Part shown: positions 15,849 through 24,200 of the stretch, piece after piece
How positions within the stretch are numbered: the stretch's first letter is position 1
Layout of the letters: each line of letters opens with the position of its first letter
NCBI GenBank assembly: GCA_910583995.1
Contig: CAJTYW010000017.1
Location: 1 to 29,038, forward strand
DNA: 29,038 nt
Reading direction: 5' to 3'
Source of the DNA: an uncultured Christensenella sp.
GTDB taxonomy: Bacteria > Bacillota > Clostridia > Christensenellales > UBA3700
The notes under the pieces: model-generated
Databases searched by the model: none
What the model was told of the DNA's origin: nothing
What the model saw: only the letters and a program-made list of their open reading frames with translations
Made by a program: the position numbers and the translations under genes

Positions 15849-17360
15849 ATGAAAGGAAAAGTTTTAAGTTGTTTTACTATTGTATTATTGATTGTTTTAC
15901 TTTGTGTTTTTGCAGGGTGTAGTTCAAGCAAATTCCCAGATGTAAAATTGGATATACAAGCGGATAATTTAATGAAAGATGCAAAAATTGTCGGTGATAA
16001 CTTGACTAATAAGGAAATTTCAGGAAGGCAAAATTTGCTAAAAGAAGGTAGTAGTTATTGGACTGCAATAAATGACGGAAAGTCTAATGTTGTTCAATTT
16101 AAACTTAATGGTAGCAAGACATTCAACACTGCAATTATATCCGAAATAGGCGACAGTGTTATGTATTTTAGACTAGATGTTTTTATCGGCGGTAATTGGA
16201 AGACAATTTATTCAAGTGAAAAAATGCAAGAGAGAAGGATTATTTCTTTTGATAGTGTAGCAACTGATAGCATAAGACTTGTGATAGAAAAATTTAAGAA
16301 AGACACTTGTAAAATTAAGAGTTTTGAGTTATATAATATCTCAAATGCCAAAGATAATTTTAATACAACCGTTTATCAAAGATTAGATGTTGATGTTCCG
16401 ACAGAAATTTTAAAACGAAGTCCAGAAGAGATAAACACTTTTGCAAGATATTATGATGTTTACAACACTATTATCATTTTTGATGTTGTTAAATGGAATG
16501 AAAAAGGCGAAATGTCTTTTGTCGGTGGTGAAGACAACTTTGCAAAGCAAATAAAAGCATTAAAAGAGATAGTTAAGCAAAAAAGCAATCCACATAAAGT
16601 AAATATAATAATTACAGCACTTGCTGATGGTGCTGGCGGTGATGGACACAATGGTGTAAATAAGCTTATGTCAGCAAATCATACAAGAATTGCCGAACAA
16701 ATGGTAAACAAGTTTATTAAACCAGAGTCTGAAGGTGGATACGATTTAGACGGCTTGGATATTGATTGGGAATATCCACAAACTAAAGCGGATTGGAAAT
16801 GTTATGACACATTTATACAAGAATTAGATGAAAAAATGACTGCAGTAAAGGAAAGTAGTATTATTTCTGCAGCATTATCTGCAGCTGCTTTAAAAATGAG
16901 CAAGGAAACAATGCAAAGAATAGACCAAATTCAATATATGGCATACGACGATATTAATGTTGATGGCTATCAATCTACTTTGTATTATGCACAAAAAGGC
17001 TTGCAGAATTTTATTGATAAAGGTGCAAATTTAAGTCAAATTAACATAGGTATTCCATCTTATGGCAGACCAATTGATGGCGGCCCATATTGGCCAAGTT
17101 GGCGTTATGTTAATGGTCAAAATATGTATTTTGATAGTATATATGAAAATGTAAAATGTGATAAAGATGTGTATATGACAAGTGCTTTTTGTTCTCCAGC
17201 ATTAGCAGGTGACAAAACTGCTTTGGCACTATTCAGTGGCTGTGGCGGAATTATGGTGTTTAGGCTTGCTTGCGATAAACTTATGAGTGACCCAAATGCT
17301 GTAGCTTGCGGCATTGAAAATACTCTTAGAAGATATATACCAAGTTGGTGGAGACAATAA
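15849..17360 (+). CDS. Glycoside hydrolase family 18 lipoprotein
   Basis: 503 residues. A lipobox (VFAGC, Cys24) marks an exported protein anchored to the outer face of the membrane. Residues about 45-165 look like an F5/8-type (discoidin) carbohydrate-binding domain: WTAINDG, FRLDVFIGGNWKTIY and SIRLVIEKF. Residues about 200-503 are a GH18 barrel with the catalytic motif DGLDIDWEYP (about 301-310, Glu as acid/base), the QYMAYDD strand (about 359-365) and GIPSYGRP. Family members cut beta-1,4 GlcNAc bonds in chitin, N-glycans or peptidoglycan-like glycans. nagB lies 6 kb away, and together they could use host or dietary GlcNAc glycans, but the exact substrate is not readable. No downstream partner: a terminator follows. 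Confidence 0.88.
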   Translation: MKGKVLSCFTIVLLIVLLCVFAGCSSSKFPDVKLDIQADNLMKDAKIVGDNLTNKEISGRQNLLKEGSSYWTAINDGKSNVVQFKLNGSKTFNTAIISEIGDSVMYFRLDVFIGGNWKTIYSSEKMQERRIISFDSVATDSIRLVIEKFKKDTCKIKSFELYNISNAKDNFNTTVYQRLDVDVPTEILKRSPEEINTFARYYDVYNTIIIFDVVKWNEKGEMSFVGGEDNFAKQIKALKEIVKQKSNPHKVNIIITALADGAGGDGHNGVNKLMSANHTRIAEQMVNKFIKPESEGGYDLDGLDIDWEYPQTKADWKCYDTFIQELDEKMTAVKESSIISAALSAAALKMSKETMQRIDQIQYMAYDDINVDGYQSTLYYAQKGLQNFIDKGANLSQINIGIPSYGRPIDGGPYWPSWRYVNGQNMYFDSIYENVKCDKDVYMTSAFCSPALAGDKTALALFSGCGGIMVFRLACDKLMSDPNAVACGIENTLRRYIPSWWRQ

Positions 17361-17487
17361 TTTTAGCTTTTGATAGGTGCTAAATAAAATCGATTTTATA
17401 ATTACTAAATACAAATTGATTGCAAATAAAATGCGAAATAATAATTTAAAACAAAATTTCAACTAAAATATAATAATTTTGCAATAA

Positions 17488-17521
17488 AAAAACAGAGAGA
17501 ATGATATTTCTCTCTGTTTTT
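17488..17521. terminator. Bidirectional terminator between convergent genes
   Basis: AAAAACAGAGAGAA pairs with TTCTCTCTGTTTTT over a six-base loop. T-runs flank it on both strands, so it can serve the GH18 gene and the leftward acetyltransferase gene, whose stop codon overlaps its edge. Confidence 0.88.
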
Positions 17522-17966
17522 ATCTTTCTTTTATCATTTGAATATAATCTAAAAATTCATAGCCTAGTCTTTCATACAATTTCATAGCATTAATGTTGCT
17601 TTTTGTTACTTCCAAGCGATAACGCTTAGCAGGGAAGTTTGTGTGTATAAAATCAAAATAAGCTTTACCATAACTTTTATTTTGAAATTCTTGTTTAATA
17701 AAAAGTTCTTCAACCCAAACGACATTGCCATTTGCTTCAATAGAATAGGTAAAAGAAATATTCCCGTATCCTATAATTTGCTTATTCCTCTCAAGAATAA
17801 AGATTTTTGCATAAGGATTATTTTGCAAGCAATAGTCAAATGCTTTTTCAAAATGAGATTTATCCACATTATGCACGCAACAAGGCATAGAATAAAATTG
17901 TGTTGCCATTGCAATATATTCGTTGCGGTCACTCTCTTTTATTTCTCTAATTGTCATCATCGTCAT
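17520..17966 (-). CDS. GNAT family N-acetyltransferase
   Basis: 148 residues, the size of a single GNAT domain that moves acetyl from acetyl-CoA to an amine. The N-terminal strand IREIKESDRNEYIAMA, the acetyl-CoA loop QNKSYGKAYF (Q-x-x-x-x-G-x-A type, about residues 96-105) and the late NINAMKLYERLGYE helix are all present. The start is uncertain: TTG at 17969, ATG at 17966, 17960 and 17957 are all in frame. The gene overlaps the end of the upstream gene by about 20 bases, so translation is probably coupled. The substrate is unknown. Confidence 0.85.
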   Translation of the reverse strand: MTMMTIREIKESDRNEYIAMATQFYSMPCCVHNVDKSHFEKAFDYCLQNNPYAKIFILERNKQIIGYGNISFTYSIEANGNVVWVEELFIKQEFQNKSYGKAYFDFIHTNFPAKRYRLEVTKSNINAMKLYERLGYEFLDYIQMIKER

Positions 17967-18489
17967 CAAATTCGCCTTGATTAACTTTTTCCAAACTATA
18001 TTTTTTCAATCTTAAATGACGTAAAATACCATATCTCATTTTAAGGGCAATTTTGTATGTTAAAAAGCCTGTAAGTCCAAACATTGCAACGCCGCAAAGT
18101 GCTAATATAAATGCAGAAACTTTCATACCAGCAGTTGCAAATACAGGGTCAGTCCAAGCCTTTACCAAAAATATTGCACCACTAATTCCGCACAAAATTG
18201 CGATAAAAATCATAGCAAGTGTACAAAGACAAGCAACAGGTGTGGCAACTCCCCAAAAAATGATATCGTTCATAAGTATCTCATTTTTTGATTTAGGGCA
18301 GTTGTCAACGAAAAGATTGTCAATATAATCGTTGATAGGACCTAGTTCTTCAACAATTTCTTCTTCGGTTTTACCGATTTTTTTAAGACGGCGTATTTGA
18401 TTATTGGTTTGTCTTAAAGCATCTTCAATATCAAAATATTCTTGTGCTATAAGTTCTTTTTCCAAGTTTTCCAAGTAATTATCTAGCAT
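17947..18489 (-). CDS. HAAS/DUF1700-like membrane protein
   Basis: 180 residues. The first 60 form the helical HAAS-type domain often found beside PadR-like regulators (YLENLEKELIAQEYFDIEDA, then KIGKTEEEIVEELGP). Two strong membrane segments follow (about residues 75-105 and 115-145), then a basic tail and an Asp run. HAAS proteins are thought to work in membrane signalling, often with a PadR partner; none is visible here. AAGGAGGGACA precedes the ATG. It ends inside the start of the GNAT gene and lies 84 bases beyond ispDF, so it may belong to the same leftward operon. Confidence 0.7.
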   Translation of the reverse strand: MLDNYLENLEKELIAQEYFDIEDALRQTNNQIRRLKKIGKTEEEIVEELGPINDYIDNLFVDNCPKSKNEILMNDIIFWGVATPVACLCTLAMIFIAILCGISGAIFLVKAWTDPVFATAGMKVSAFILALCGVAMFGLTGFLTYKIALKMRYGILRHLRLKKYSLEKVNQGEFDDDDDN

Positions 18490-18573
18490 TGTCCCTCCTT
18501 ACTATATAAATAATTTATACGTCAAGTTTATTTTAAATTAAGTGTAGCTAAAAATTTAAGATTTAGCTTTATC

Positions 18574-19698
18574 TCAAACTTTATAGCAAATGCAATTACA
18601 ATGAACGGCAATTCCTTCTTCTCTTCCAACAAAACCCAAACCTTCTGTTGTAGTTGCGGAAATATTGATTTTATTGTTTGGTATTTCAATTATACCTGCT
18701 AGATTATTAATCATATCGGGTATAATTTTTGCAAGTTTAGGCTTTTCGCACATTATAACGGCATTAATATTTTGTACTAAAAAGCCTTTGCTTTTTATTA
18801 TTGTCATACATTCTTTTAATAAAAGTATACTACTTATACCTTTGTATTTAGGGTCGGTATCAGGAAAGTGACAGCCTATATCTCTCTCATCACAAGCCCC
18901 AAATATTGCATCCATAATAGCGTGTGTAAGAACGTCCGCATCAGAGTGTCCAAGTAACCCTTTATCGTGTTCGATTTTAATTCCGCCAAGTATAAGGTCA
19001 CGGTCAGCTACCAATCGGTGAGTGTCATATCCTACACCTATATAACAATTCTCAAAAGTAATCAAATCTTCTTTGTAAGTTATTTTTTTGTTTGTAGGAC
19101 TGCCCAAACTTATAGTGCAAGGCTCAATAAAAGCTGCATATACGCTTGAGTCATCTGTAAAAGTCTGACCGCAAACAATATTACTGTATGCTTGTATTAT
19201 TTTTTTTGCATCAAAAGATTGCGGGGTTTGAAGAGTAATTAACTTATCCCTTTGCAAAGGCGTGGTTATTTTTCCATTTTCACTAACTGCAATTGTATCG
19301 GTAGGGGTATAACCACTAATACCAGAACCATACTTTTGAGCCACGTGAAAACTATCCATTATAATGTCATTTGTGACAAATGGTCTTGCTCCGTCGTGAA
19401 TACTTATTATATCGCAGTTTTCTGCAACTTTAAGTCCGTTAGCAACAGATTGAGTGCGTGTTATACCGCCTTCGCAAAAAACTATTTTTTCCTTAAAATC
19501 ACTTAGTAATTTAGAAAAAATATTTAACTCATTATTTTGTACAGGCAGTATTATTTTGCTTACACAATCAATTGCAAAAAATCTGCTTACAGTATGATAA
19601 ATAACACTTTTAGTACCGATTTTTGCAAGTAATTTGTTAAAATTTAAGCCTGTGCGAGTGCCTTGTCCACCACAAGGAATGATAACATTAACTTTCAT
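18574..19698 (-). CDS. ispDF: Bifunctional IspD/IspF enzyme of the MEP isoprenoid pathway
   Basis: 374 residues, a fusion of two enzymes. Residues 1-215 are IspD (CTP + MEP to CDP-ME), with the nucleotide loop PCGGQGTRTG near the start, ISIHDGARPF and LQTPQSF. Residues about 217-374 are IspF (MEcPP synthase), with GVGYDTHRL (metal ligands Asp and His), LGHSDADVLTHAIMDA and ATTTEGLGFVGREEG. The two act on non-consecutive steps; IspE lies between. AGGTGG before the ATG at 19698 decides the start over a GTG three codons upstream. The first codons overlap the end of rqcP. Confidence 0.95.
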   Translation of the reverse strand: MKVNVIIPCGGQGTRTGLNFNKLLAKIGTKSVIYHTVSRFFAIDCVSKIILPVQNNELNIFSKLLSDFKEKIVFCEGGITRTQSVANGLKVAENCDIISIHDGARPFVTNDIIMDSFHVAQKYGSGISGYTPTDTIAVSENGKITTPLQRDKLITLQTPQSFDAKKIIQAYSNIVCGQTFTDDSSVYAAFIEPCTISLGSPTNKKITYKEDLITFENCYIGVGYDTHRLVADRDLILGGIKIEHDKGLLGHSDADVLTHAIMDAIFGACDERDIGCHFPDTDPKYKGISSILLLKECMTIIKSKGFLVQNINAVIMCEKPKLAKIIPDMINNLAGIIEIPNNKINISATTTEGLGFVGREEGIAVHCNCICYKV

Positions 19699-19945
19699 CG
19701 CTACCACCTAAAATCTCATACATAAGACTTGCATCTTCTTTTTTTGTTACTTCGTCTGTTTTAAGTACTTTAAAGCAAAATATGTTGTCACCAAATGTGA
19801 CTTTTATAATGTCGCCAATTTTAACATTAGCACCGGGTTTTGAAACTTTGTCATTAATGCTAACTCTTCCGTCCTGACAAGCGTCGCTTGCTACAGTACG
19901 TCTTTTTATAACCCTGCTGACTTTTAAAAATTTATCTAGTCTCAT
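19688..19945 (-). CDS. rqcP: S4-domain RNA-binding protein RqcP
   Basis: 85 residues, nearly all one S4 domain: MRLDKFLKVSRVIKRRTVAS, DGRVSINDKVSKPGANVKIGD and a last beta-strand. Size and sequence match RqcP (YabO) of Firmicutes, which works with RqcH on stalled 50S subunits in Ala-tailing quality control. HslR-type heat-shock paralogues are the alternative. Its ATG overlaps the upstream stop codon (ATGA), and its end overlaps ispDF, a tight translationally coupled operon. Confidence 0.88.
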   Translation of the reverse strand: MRLDKFLKVSRVIKRRTVASDACQDGRVSINDKVSKPGANVKIGDIIKVTFGDNIFCFKVLKTDEVTKKEDASLMYEILGGSDES

Positions 19946-20562
19946 TTTTTTCTCTTCCTATTTTCTTTAAATTCGTTAGGGTTATAATTTTTATTTTTTT
20001 CAATTAAGCTTTCAATTTCTTCTTCGCTAAGTCCTTTTGGGATATCCTGCATTTGACCACGAAAAATTAAATCAATGTTTTTAACGTGTTTGAAATCTTC
20101 AGGTTGCATAATCCAATAATGCTTTGGCAAAATAATCTCAGGGCAAGCATAAGTCAAACACTCTGATACAAATTGAGAGCATACTCTTTTGTATTTTCTT
20201 GGAAATATTATTTTAAACCAGCAGGCAAATAAGCCTAAATTGTTAAACTTGAATTTTTTTTTGCTGTTTGCAAAATAATCAAGTTTTTCTTTAATTTTAG
20301 AAATTTGTTCTTCAGTTACTTTAGCGGTATAAATTTGACAAAGGCATTGTTTTGATTTTGCAAATATACCTGTATCAAAGGATTCTTTTTTAAATCTACC
20401 TACAAAAGGATTATTTGTTTTTCTTCTTGAAAAACTATACATTTCTTCAAAATTATTATCTAAGGCAAGGGAAGTATGCGAAAACTCCGTACCTGTACAT
20501 TTTCTTATAGATTTAGCAAGTGTGGTGTCTGTTGACGACAGCACAATAAATATTCTTTGCAT
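19942..20562 (-). CDS. Permuted NlpC/P60 (YiiX-like) cysteine hydrolase-like protein
   Basis: 206 residues without a signal peptide. A His occurs early (TEFSHTSLAL, about residues 24-33) and a Cys late (KRVCSQFVSECL, about 130-141). That is the circularly permuted order of the YaeF/YiiX branch of the NlpC/P60 papain-like superfamily, whose members are amidases or lipid acyl hydrolases. The C-terminal 40 residues are charged and probably disordered. GGAG six bases before the ATG at 20562 favours it over the TTG at 20574. It is the first gene of the operon with rqcP and ispDF. Its substrate is unknown. Confidence 0.65.
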   Translation of the reverse strand: MQRIFIVLSSTDTTLAKSIRKCTGTEFSHTSLALDNNFEEMYSFSRRKTNNPFVGRFKKESFDTGIFAKSKQCLCQIYTAKVTEEQISKIKEKLDYFANSKKKFKFNNLGLFACWFKIIFPRKYKRVCSQFVSECLTYACPEIILPKHYWIMQPEDFKHVKNIDLIFRGQMQDIPKGLSEEEIESLIEKNKNYNPNEFKENRKRKK

Positions 20563-20594
20563 TGTTATCTCCAATTATTATCTATAGATAATTT

Positions 20595-20624
20595 ATTATA
20601 TCATAAATATATTGTCGTAGTCAA
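20595..20624 (-). promoter_or_regulatory. Promoter of the leftward NlpC/P60-rqcP-ispDF operon
   Basis: On the minus strand TTGACT, an 18-bp spacer and TATAAT, 33 bases before the first start codon. The 365-base gap 20563-20927 holds this promoter and a divergent one at 20837-20865. Between them is A+T-rich sequence in which I see no gene or RNA. Confidence 0.65.
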
Positions 20625-20836
20625 GTTTTACAAAAAAAACTATTTAAAACTAATGATTGCATAATATTTTGTATAAAAATTTAATTTTGACTGTTTGCAA
20701 TAATAAAAAAAGGCATTTTAGTTATAAAATACCATTAAATTTGTATTTTTTCTGATTTTTCAGGATATTAAAAGTTAAAAAATTATTGATGATTTTTGTC
20801 AAAAATTTTCTATATTAATTAAATATATAATAACTA

Positions 20837-20865
20837 TTGATTTTTTTTTATAAAAATGTTACAAT
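20837..20865 (+). promoter_or_regulatory. Promoter of the degenerate phosphoesterase lipoprotein gene
   Basis: TTGATT, a 17-bp spacer and TACAAT, 62 bases before the ATG. Confidence 0.55.
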
Positions 20866-20927
20866 ATTACAATAGTAAACAAGTATTTTAATTTGTTTTT
20901 TGCAAAAAATATAATGATTGGTGAAGT

Positions 20928-21875
20928 ATGAAAAAGAAAATTATAGCTATTTTAGTTTTAAGTATGTTATTAATCGCAGTGTTGATTGGCTGTGATATCA
21001 ATGTGGAAAAAAGACAAATATCTACAGGTGATGATTCTATGCTTAAAACCTTGATTTTGACAGATATTCGTTTTGACGGCAGTGATACTGACTTGGTGAG
21101 AGAAAAAATGATTAGCAAAATGGTCAAGGACAGAAATCCAGAGTTTATTGCTATAACCGGTAATATTGTTAATGCAAGAAACAATGGCGAAGTTATGAAA
21201 AAAGCCGTTTCATTTATAGATAGTTTGGGTATTCCTTGGGCAACTTCTATTGGTGAGTTAGATGTCGCAGGTGATACAAATAAAAAACAAATTATGCGTA
21301 TTCTTACAGATAGCAAACTTAAAAATAGTATGGTAATGCGTGGCGAAAACTACAAATATAACTATGTTTTGGAAATTGTAGACCGCTCAAACAAAGTATC
21401 TAATTTGTTGTACTTTGTTGATACTGCAGAAGAGTGCAGTGATACTTTTGTAGAATGGTTCCAAAATACAGTTATTAATTTGAGTTTTAAATACAAGGAA
21501 GTTACAGGACAGATTTTGAATACACAGGTATTTATGAACAGACCATTACCTGTTTATGCAGACGCAAAGGACAGAAATAAAGATGATATCCACCCTTGGG
21601 AAAATGGTATAACTTTCCAAAAGGCTATTATCAACAATAAACTTGCAAGGACTGTTTTGGCAGGTTTTGATATGATTAGTGGTACATTGACTTATGAAGC
21701 TAGAGATATTAGATTTGTTTATGTAAAACCAATGAACTTTGATAGCAGTATGACAGGAGATAAATATAATAAACAAAAAACTTTGCTAGGCTGCTCATCT
21801 TGTGATTTTTCTAGCAGTGCGGATATAAGAATAACACCACACGCTTATTTGCCAGATGATTTTGTTGTTAGCTAA
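20928..21875 (+). CDS. Lipoprotein with a degenerate calcineurin-like phosphoesterase fold
   Basis: 315 residues. A lipobox (VLIGC, Cys22) predicts a membrane-anchored outer-face lipoprotein. The body follows the order of calcineurin-like metallophosphoesterases: LILTDIRFDG, then PEFIAITGNIVNARN, GIPWATSIGELD, the LLYFVDTAEE strand, FMNRPLPVYAD, and VLAGFDMISG. At each place where active relatives carry a metal ligand the residue is changed: GD becomes GN, GNHD becomes GELD, HxPLPEY becomes NRPLPVY, and GHDH becomes GFDM. It is therefore probably a non-catalytic, perhaps binding, relative. It stands alone with its own promoter and terminator. The family match is by eye. Confidence 0.6.
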   Translation: MKKKIIAILVLSMLLIAVLIGCDINVEKRQISTGDDSMLKTLILTDIRFDGSDTDLVREKMISKMVKDRNPEFIAITGNIVNARNNGEVMKKAVSFIDSLGIPWATSIGELDVAGDTNKKQIMRILTDSKLKNSMVMRGENYKYNYVLEIVDRSNKVSNLLYFVDTAEECSDTFVEWFQNTVINLSFKYKEVTGQILNTQVFMNRPLPVYADAKDRNKDDIHPWENGITFQKAIINNKLARTVLAGFDMISGTLTYEARDIRFVYVKPMNFDSSMTGDKYNKQKTLLGCSSCDFSSSADIRITPHAYLPDDFVVS

Positions 21876-21955
21876 TTTAAGCCCGATTTTTGAATGGTTG
21901 TTGTTAAAAAAAATAATAAAAATACCTTTACATTAATCGCTATTTTATAAAAAAT

Positions 21956-21993
21956 ACAGCACGCTGTAATTCCAAACGAATTTAGCGTGCTGT
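21956..21993. terminator. Bidirectional terminator between convergent genes
   Basis: ACAGCACGCT pairs with AGCGTGCTGT, with a further short pairing (ATTC with GAAT) inside the loop. T-rich runs flank it on both strands. Confidence 0.85.
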
Positions 21994-22033
21994 TTGTTTG
22001 TGTAAAAATTTTTTAAAATGCCCATTGCAAGAT

Positions 22034-23161
22034 TTATTTATTATTATTTTCTTCAATTGCGGCGGCAATCATTTCTTCAAATTTTTCTATACTTCTGCGA
22101 AGACTATAATCTTCTGCGTGCTTAACATATTTTTCAGAATATTCTTCCTTTTCTTCTAGGTGCTCAATCCAATAATCAATCTTTTTAGCTAAGTCATCAC
22201 TATCTCCGTTATTAAATAAGCTTTTATCGTCAATAGCAAATTGTTTAGTTGCGGAAATTGGACTATTTGAAATAATTGGTACAAGTCCACAAGCCATTGC
22301 TTCCAAGCAGGAAATTGCTTCAATTTCCACTTCAGATGCGTGAACATATAAATCACTATACTGCAAAATTTTTACCAATTCAGGTTGAATATAAGATTCA
22401 AAAATAGGCATTATAGGAAGTTTTTTTGCTAGTTTTTGATAATACTTTGTTTTAGGGCCTTTGCCTGCAAAAATTAGTTGAATTTTATCGCTATATTTGC
22501 TTTTAGCAACAGCATCAATAAGTATATCTTGTCTTTTTTCAATCGAGTGTCTGCCAACCATAGTAATGACAATTTTATCTTTAAGATTTTCAGGCTTGTC
22601 CAATTTTACAGGAACAAAGCTTTCATTAATTCCATTGCTTATAATGTGCAGTTTATTTTTATAGTTATGAGACTTTAGTTCGTTTGCAATAAATTTGCTT
22701 GGGCAGTGAATATGATTAACTTTTTTATAAAACCTATGAAAAAAAGCATAAGTTATATTAATAGCCAATTTAGAATTGTTGATGCCTAGATTGTAAGTTA
22801 TATTTTCTGCTTGAATATGAAAAGCAGCAGTATAAGGCTTATTAAGTTTTTTTGCAATTTTAAGACCGCTTTGTGATAATTTCCAAGGCATAACAAAATG
22901 TACAACATCGCACCATTCAATAGCTTGACTCAAAATCTTTTTCTTTGGTTTACCAAATAGCTGACCTTGTGCGTGAGCAAAGCGAGTTGCGATAGGAACA
23001 TATCTTTCAGGAACAATATATAAGTGTTCAGAAGGAGTCCCTGTAGTTACAATACGAACATCGTGTCCCGCATCACGCAGAGCACCTGCAAATCGCGCTG
23101 TAGATATAGAAATTCCGTTGTTGTGAGAATTATATTGGTCGATTACAAATAAAATATTCAT
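22034..23161 (-). CDS. Glycosyltransferase family 4
   Basis: 375 residues with the GT-B two-domain fold. The N-terminal domain starts MNILFVIDQYNSHNNGISIS, with the acceptor-side glycine turn. The donor domain has IVITMVGRHSIEKRQDILIDA (about 188-208), LIFAGKGPKTKYY and the E-x7-E motif in VEIEAISCLEAMACG (about 280-294). It is a retaining, nucleotide-sugar dependent enzyme. It resembles Firmicutes diacylglycerol glucosyltransferases that build membrane glycolipids, but capsule or protein glycosylation cannot be excluded. TGGAGAATAA precedes the ATG. Single gene, divergent from nagB. Confidence 0.85.
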   Translation of the reverse strand: MNILFVIDQYNSHNNGISISTARFAGALRDAGHDVRIVTTGTPSEHLYIVPERYVPIATRFAHAQGQLFGKPKKKILSQAIEWCDVVHFVMPWKLSQSGLKIAKKLNKPYTAAFHIQAENITYNLGINNSKLAINITYAFFHRFYKKVNHIHCPSKFIANELKSHNYKNKLHIISNGINESFVPVKLDKPENLKDKIVITMVGRHSIEKRQDILIDAVAKSKYSDKIQLIFAGKGPKTKYYQKLAKKLPIMPIFESYIQPELVKILQYSDLYVHASEVEIEAISCLEAMACGLVPIISNSPISATKQFAIDDKSLFNNGDSDDLAKKIDYWIEHLEEKEEYSEKYVKHAEDYSLRRSIEKFEEMIAAAIEENNNK

Positions 23162-23242
23162 TTATTCTCCAAGCGATTTGTCAGAACATTTCAAAATTTA
23201 TTAATAAGACTAAACGCTGTTATAATTTTAGTTATTATATTA

Positions 23243-23271
23243 ATAATATCATAGTAAAATGATAAAGTCAA
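23243..23271 (-). promoter_or_regulatory. Promoter of the glycosyltransferase gene
   Basis: On the minus strand TTGACT, a 17-bp spacer and TATTAT, about 80 bases before the start codon. The 303-base gap 23162-23464 holds this and the nagB promoter; I see nothing else between them. Confidence 0.7.
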
Positions 23272-23406
23272 TAAACCGCAAGATAAAATTTTTTTAATGG
23301 ACATTTTGCGACATTTATTTAAAAATTTGCTTTTATAAACATATAGTGCTATTATTTTCAATATATTTAATTGTAAATAGTCATATTTATCTACTTGTCA
23401 TATCCC

Positions 23407-23435
23407 TTGACAACGCAGTAATATTGATATATACT
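23407..23435 (+). promoter_or_regulatory. Promoter of nagB
   Basis: TTGACA, a 17-bp spacer and TATACT, 29 bases before the ATG, so the leader is only about 20 bases. I see no glmS-type ribozyme or repressor site that I can name. Confidence 0.78.
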
Positions 23436-23464
23436 ATTTATATAATAAAATATAGAGGTGTAAT

Positions 23465-24190
23465 ATGAAAGTAATAGTAACTAAAAACACAGACGAATTA
23501 GCAGCAGAAGCTTTAAAAGTTATGCTTGATGTAGTTAAAAATAATCCAAGTGCAGTAATCGGTCTTGCAACTGGTTCAAGCCCTGTTGGACTATATAAAA
23601 AAATGATTGAAGACCACAAATTAAATGGTACAAGCTATAAGGATATCAAATCTGTTAACTTGGACGAGTATGTTGGTTTGGGTATTGAGTCAGACCAAAG
23701 CTATGTATATTTTATGAATAATAATTTGTTTAAAGGTATAGATATTAAGCCTGAAAACACTAATTTGCCAAATGGTAAAGCAGCCGATATGCAAAAAGCG
23801 TGCGAAGAGTATACAGCACTTTTAAATAGTATGCCACAAGATATTCAATTGCTTGGTATTGGCGCAAACGGACACATTGGTTTTAACGAGCCTAACACTC
23901 CATTTGACAGTACAACTCATATTGTGAAATTGGAAGAAGGCACAAGACGTGATAATGCAAGATTTTTTGCAAGTTTAGACGAAGTTCCTACTCACGCAAT
24001 CACAATGGGTATTGCAAACATTATGAACGCTAAAAAGATTTTGGTAGTAGCAAATGGTGCTAACAAAGCTCAAGCTGTTTATCAAATGATTAAAGGCGAA
24101 GTTAGCGAGAATTGTCCTGCAAGCATTTTGCAAAAGCACAATGATGTTGTAGTGGTAGTGGACGAAGCAGCTTACTCACTTTGCAAATAA
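23465..24190 (+). CDS. nagB: Glucosamine-6-phosphate deaminase
   Basis: 241 residues, the short Firmicutes type without the allosteric C-terminal tail of the E. coli enzyme. It turns glucosamine-6-phosphate into fructose-6-phosphate and ammonia, the last step of GlcNAc use. Motifs: GLATGSSPVGLY (phosphate loop), SVNLDEYVGL (catalytic Asp), GIGANGHIGFNEP (catalytic Asp/His region) and TMGIANIMNAKKI. AGAGGTG precedes the ATG. nagA is not in the window. Two unrelated-looking genes follow in the same direction. Confidence 0.95.
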   Translation: MKVIVTKNTDELAAEALKVMLDVVKNNPSAVIGLATGSSPVGLYKKMIEDHKLNGTSYKDIKSVNLDEYVGLGIESDQSYVYFMNNNLFKGIDIKPENTNLPNGKAADMQKACEEYTALLNSMPQDIQLLGIGANGHIGFNEPNTPFDSTTHIVKLEEGTRRDNARFFASLDEVPTHAITMGIANIMNAKKILVVANGANKAQAVYQMIKGEVSENCPASILQKHNDVVVVVDEAAYSLCK

Positions 24191-24200
24191 CAATTAGTTT

